Below are positions 13,618 to 15,509 of a DNA stretch of 15,509 nucleotides, piece after piece. How positions within the stretch are numbered: the first letter of the stretch is position 1; each line of letters begins with the position of its first letter. Source of the DNA: G020354025 sp964621455 (GTDB lineage Bacteria > Fidelibacterota > Marinisomatia > SCGC-AAA003-L08 > TS1B11). The notes beneath the pieces are model-generated. The model searched no databases and was not told the origin of the DNA. It saw only the letters and a list, made by a program, of their open reading frames with translations. Both the position numbers and the translations under genes were made by a program. The stretch is from the NCBI GenBank assembly GCA_964621455.1, contig CAZULW010000059.1:1-15509 (forward strand), given 5' to 3'.

Positions 13618-14049
13618 TCATGTCTTCTTTGGACGGAGAAACGCTGTTGTGACAACTAAGGCCCCGCCTAGAAAATCAGCTGCTGCACAGATGAATAGAA
13701 GTATTGAGGCAAATTGCATTGAGGGGCCATGCTTTTGGTAGGCTGAAGCTGCGTCGGCAAGGGCGAGTCCCAATAGCAAAACGATAAGCCCTGCAATAAC
13801 AAGAACGGATGTAGATATCCAACTTCGACCCTTTGACCTAATGGCAATGAAGAAGAGAGTTAATGCCGAGAGAAGATTCAAACTAATATTGACCCAAAAG
13901 GCCGCCACAGCTCTCTCAGGGGTGACGCCCGGATAAGTATCAGCTTTGACCGGCGGAATAACGCCTAGTGCCAACACTAGGGCTACGATAACAAAAACAA
14001 CTGCGCAGACCAAAAGCATTCGTCTGTAAATCAAAAGTTTAAATTTCAT
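13618..14049 (-). CDS. Cassette-borne small membrane protein (143 aa)
   Basis: 143 residues with four likely membrane segments: a first helix LLVCAVVFVIVALVLALGVI, a periplasm-sized loop with ADTYPGVTPERAVAA, then FWVNISLNLLSALTLFFIAI, SVLVIAGLIVLLLGLALA and FASILLFICAAADFLGGALV. A Lys/Arg-rich N-terminus (KFKLLIYRR) and a basic C-terminus (LRPKKT) suggest both ends face the cytoplasm. I do not recognise the family. ATG 14049 is supported by GGAGGAAT upstream. The cassette begins at the GTTAGGC junction 15 bases before the ATG and closes with the attC at 13523-13613. It probably lacks its own promoter, as most cassette genes do. Confidence 0.78.
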   Translation of the reverse strand: MKFKLLIYRRMLLVCAVVFVIVALVLALGVIPPVKADTYPGVTPERAVAAFWVNISLNLLSALTLFFIAIRSKGRSWISTSVLVIAGLIVLLLGLALADAASAYQKHGPSMQFASILLFICAAADFLGGALVVTTAFLRPKKT

Positions 14050-14064
14050 AATTCCTCCAAATAG

Positions 14065-14071
14065 GCCTAAC
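14065..14071 (-). other. Lone integron core site GTTAGGC at the cassette junction
   Basis: GTTAGGC on the minus strand (GCCTAAC on plus) followed by CTATTTGGAGGA marks the upstream border of the first cassette. No matching inverted core or palindromic partner is found in the 150 bases beyond it, so it is not a complete attC. It could be the core of an attI site or of an earlier attC whose other half was lost. No integrase gene is seen on either side. Confidence 0.55.
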
Positions 14072-14400
14072 TATCATTTATGAAGAAAAGCTAAATACCC
14101 TGAGAATATGATATTCTGCTTATCACCGAGCCGATATTACATATCAAGGCCCGAGATGTCAAATATAAAATAAAGTAATTATATCACTTGAATGCAGGGC
14201 ATTCATTACACTAATATTCCCAATAACATGGAAGGGAAAAATTCTGAATATCATACCAAGCCCAAACTGCTTGAGCAAGTAAACCGGGCCATGCGTACCC
14301 GTAATTAAAGTCCCCGGACGATCACGGCCTATGTTCAGTGGATCAAGAGGTTCATCCTTTTCCACAACAAAACCCACCCCGCTGGCGGTAGGGGCACGGC

Positions 14401-14567
14401 CCCGACTCTTCCGTCGGGAGGCGGTGAGTTCTCTCTCCCCTCTCTCAAGCCTGCCCCGCGCCTTTAGTCCCGCCAACGGCGGGGTAACGCAGTGTAGCGG
14501 CCGGCCTGCCCCGTCCGTAGGCGGGGCCAGACCCTGGGGCCCTGGCCGTTCCGGCTACGGGGAGGCC
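14401..14567. repeat. Run of GC-rich hairpins
   Basis: Successive palindromes: CCCGAC-TCTTCC-GTCGGG at 14401-14418, CCCGCC-AAC-GGCGGG at 14469-14483, a CCCCG/CGGGG pair around 14509-14526, and a GGCCGTTCCGGC segment near 14544-14555 followed by CGGGGAGGCC. The last two parts also form the insert inside the repeat block at 4715-4773. These are REP-like elements accumulated in non-coding DNA. Confidence 0.7.
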
Positions 14568-14609
14568 GTACACGCCCTGCGGGGCTGTTACTAAAGTAAG
14601 CGTCAGAGT

Positions 14610-14669
14610 AGTCCCGCCATCAGTCCCGTCCTAAATCCCGCTCCTAGTCCCGTTTTTAATCCCGCCATC
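14610..14669. repeat. 12-bp degenerate tandem repeat, five units
   Basis: TCCCG recurs at 14612, 14624, 14636, 14648 and 14660, exactly 12 bases apart, with variable bases between. The last unit runs into a CCCGCC-ATC-GGCGGGG palindrome at 14661-14676. A 12-base period keeps frame: on the minus strand it would read as a four-residue repeat (AGLK, TGLG, AGFR, TGLM). No start signal or longer protein supports translation. Confidence 0.7.
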
Positions 14670-14688
14670 GGCGGGGCCAACGGCGGGG
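14661..14688. repeat. CCCGCC-ATC-GGCGGGG palindrome with a partial extra arm
   Basis: The fourth copy of the dispersed palindrome in this window (14661-14676), followed by a second right arm, CAACGGCGGGG, at 14678-14688. It forms the end of the 12-bp tandem repeat. Confidence 0.7.
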
Positions 14689-14885
14689 AAGTGTCAGGGG
14701 CTTGCCTGGCGGAGTGAGGCAGAGCCGAACGTAGACTGGTGAGTGCTTCCAGCGGCTCACGAGGAGGATTTTGAAAAGTGTGCAGTAATTGTGCAGTTTT
14801 CAGCCAAATGGGCTTGCATCCTTCATCTTGCATCCAAATCCTAACTTAAGATCTGGTACAGCTTTTAGGGGCAAGGTCACGGGCT

Positions 14886-15080
14886 TTAATCAATATCTAG
14901 TTGCATCACCATCCATCCTATGAAAAGGATAAGAAGTGTTGCCAGCAACGTAAACAATGGAAATCCGATGATACCAAATAAGATACCAATGAATAATAAT
15001 GTGATTGACCCACACACAAAGAAAATAGCTAATAGTGAAAGCACCACATACTTAATTACTTTTTTAGTTAAGTCATCCAT
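14886..15080 (-). CDS. Small membrane protein, 64 aa
   Basis: 64 residues from ATG 15080, beginning MDDLTKKVIKYVV. Two long hydrophobic segments (VVLSLLAIFFVCGSITLLFI and IGFPLFTLLATLLILFIGWM) are separated by a short GILFG turn, and a polar LDID tail follows, giving a helical hairpin in the membrane. Its ATG overlaps the end of the upstream frame (stop at 15075-15073), so translation was coupled to it; a longer start at 15128 would lie wholly inside that upstream frame. The function is unknown. Since the upstream gene is now truncated, expression may depend on read-through. Confidence 0.6.
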   Translation of the reverse strand: MDDLTKKVIKYVVLSLLAIFFVCGSITLLFIGILFGIIGFPLFTLLATLLILFIGWMVMQLDID

Positions 15081-15299
15081 TGTACTCAAGGTGCATGATT
15101 TCCACCCGAATGTAGGAAAAATCCCCATCGTCCAAATGCCGGATTGCCGCTCCAGTTACGGGCAGCATAAGGCCATTCAATTCCCTGTACTCTCCCATGG
15201 GAGTTGACCAGGGCCACTTTTCGAAGGAACCCTTTTTTTCCATATACCTGTCGGCCTCGAAGTTGACCACTTGCCCAAGCTCGTTGAAATAGAATACCG
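15073..15299 (-). pseudogene. C-terminal remnant of a conserved uncharacterised protein (DUF6544-like)
   Basis: The minus strand codes about 75 residues, readable as VFYFNELGQVVNFEADRYME, then FEKWPWSTPMGEYRELNGLM, PVTGAAIRHLDDGDFSYIRV and EIMHLEYNG. The order (F.aeRY, pW..P...Y.e.nG...P..g.a.w.l..GdF.Y.r..i..i.Yn) matches, as I remember it, the C-terminus of DUF6544-type proteins of roughly 250-300 residues. Here it is cut off by a TAA at about 15291-15293, and the sequence further upstream shows no continuation. ATG 15270 could still start a 65-aa fragment, but without an SD. It overlaps the 64-aa membrane gene at its 3' end, evidence of a former two-gene operon. Confidence 0.6.
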
Positions 15300-15466
15300 T
15301 TTACAGGCTACATCCGTATCAACATTGATAGTGGTAGACTAATTTCTTCACTTCATAAGTTCATTACCTGCCCACTTCTTTCGCCCGCCATATTACGTTG
15401 GAAGCAGGCATAAGAACACTAGAGACAAGTCTCACAAACCATCGGTCACCGGATAGCAATGGGCAT
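15300..15466. other. Intergenic stretch, no gene seen
   Basis: AT-rich DNA with no open frame worth calling. A small hairpin, GAGAC-AA-GTCTC, lies at 15422-15433 and could belong to a terminator of the gene entering from the right, though no clear T run follows it on the minus strand. Confidence 0.4.
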
Positions 15467-15508
15467 TTATTTCTTCTTTTCTTTTTTTAATTTTCGTTTT
15501 TCCTTTGG
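15467..15508 (-). CDS. Possible Lys-rich C-terminus of a gene entering from the right edge
   Basis: On the minus strand the last bases of the window read PKEKRKLKKEKKK followed by TAA at 15469-15467. Lys/Glu-rich tails like this are common at the ends of RNA-binding or ribosome-associated proteins, but thirteen residues cannot identify anything. The alternative is a simple A-rich stretch with no coding role. A second frame is also open to about 15440. Confidence 0.3.
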   Translation of the reverse strand, partial: PKEKRKLKKEKKK

Positions 15509-15509
15509 A

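Larger units (their letters stand above)
14072..14885. other. Gene-poor, repeat-rich region
   Basis: These 814 bases hold no convincing gene. The first 290 bases are AT-rich; the minus strand shows a weak coding-like frame around 14200-14380 (KDEPLDPLNIGRDRPG), which could be an old relic. From 14380 to 14700 the DNA is GC-rich and packed with short hairpins and a 12-bp tandem repeat. The segment 14700-14880 (GAGTGAGGCAGAGCCGAACG, TTGTGCAGTTTTCAGCCAAA) may be the worn end of an insertion sequence, but no transposase can be read. Confidence 0.5.

Noticed and set aside
14159..14476. 105-codon minus-strand frame in the repeat region
   Set aside because: Its N-terminal third translates hairpin repeats, and there is no SD. 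The inner part is weakly protein-like and at most a relic.
14603..14833. 76-codon minus-strand frame containing the four-residue repeat
   Set aside because: It is made of the 12-bp tandem repeat plus repeat-flanking DNA; no start signal and no recognised domain.
14700..14885. Insertion sequence end
   Set aside because: The segment resembles IS-flanking debris, but no terminal inverted repeat pair, target duplication or transposase frame could be found.
1..15509. tRNA or rRNA genes
   Set aside because: No GTTCRA-type T-loop with a paired acceptor stem and no rRNA-like conserved segments were noticed on either strand.

Overview
The window comes from a Gram-negative-type, probably uncultured environmental bacterium. 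Four lipoprotein signal peptides, two Tat leaders (MKRRDFLK), many GC-rich palindromic repeats and an integron-type gene cassette array support this. I cannot place it in a phylum from sequence alone. The gene mix resembles FCB-group or related candidate phyla; this is a weak inference.

Left two thirds (1-8744), all on the minus strand: a run of exported hydrolases. In transcription order it holds a two-domain acetylxylan-esterase-like alpha/beta hydrolase, a six-hairpin-glycosidase-like protein, an esterase-D-type lipoprotein, an amidohydrolase lipoprotein, a dead Tat-leader/C-terminus remnant, an alpha/beta-hydrolase lipoprotein, a class-C-beta-lactamase-like lipoprotein, and the first codons of a Tat-exported protein leaving the window at base 1. 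Near-identical ribosome binding sites and leaders, plus three copies of one intergenic block, show that the cluster grew by local duplication and recombination. The block carries a GTAGGGGCGAC palindrome. Together the genes look like outer-membrane or periplasmic breakdown of esterified or glycosidic compounds; the substrate is unknown.

Middle (8745-9317): no intact gene. It holds an amidohydrolase C-terminal relic, three hairpins in a row and a short coding-like tail.

9318-13040, plus strand: a compact four-gene corrinoid methyltransferase operon. It encodes an MttB-family methyltransferase without pyrrolysine, a stand-alone MetH-type reactivation domain with a Cys-rich tail, a corrinoid-binding protein and a zinc-type homocysteine S-methyltransferase. 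The set looks like a dismantled cobalamin-dependent methionine synthase in which the methyltetrahydrofolate domain is replaced by an MttB-type demethylase. The predicted net reaction is methylated amine (or similar donor) plus homocysteine to methionine. The reactivation factor is encoded in the same operon.

13063-14071, minus strand: two gene cassettes for small multi-pass membrane proteins. Each is followed by a recognisable attC site (GCCTAAC...GTTAGGC with an imperfect palindrome and extrahelical bases). No integrase is in the window, so this is a cassette array lacking integrase, or the end of a longer integron.

14072-15509: a gene-poor stretch rich in palindromes, with a 12-bp tandem repeat. 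It is followed by a 64-aa membrane protein overlapping the C-terminal remnant of another gene, and possibly the Lys-rich end of a gene entering from the right edge.
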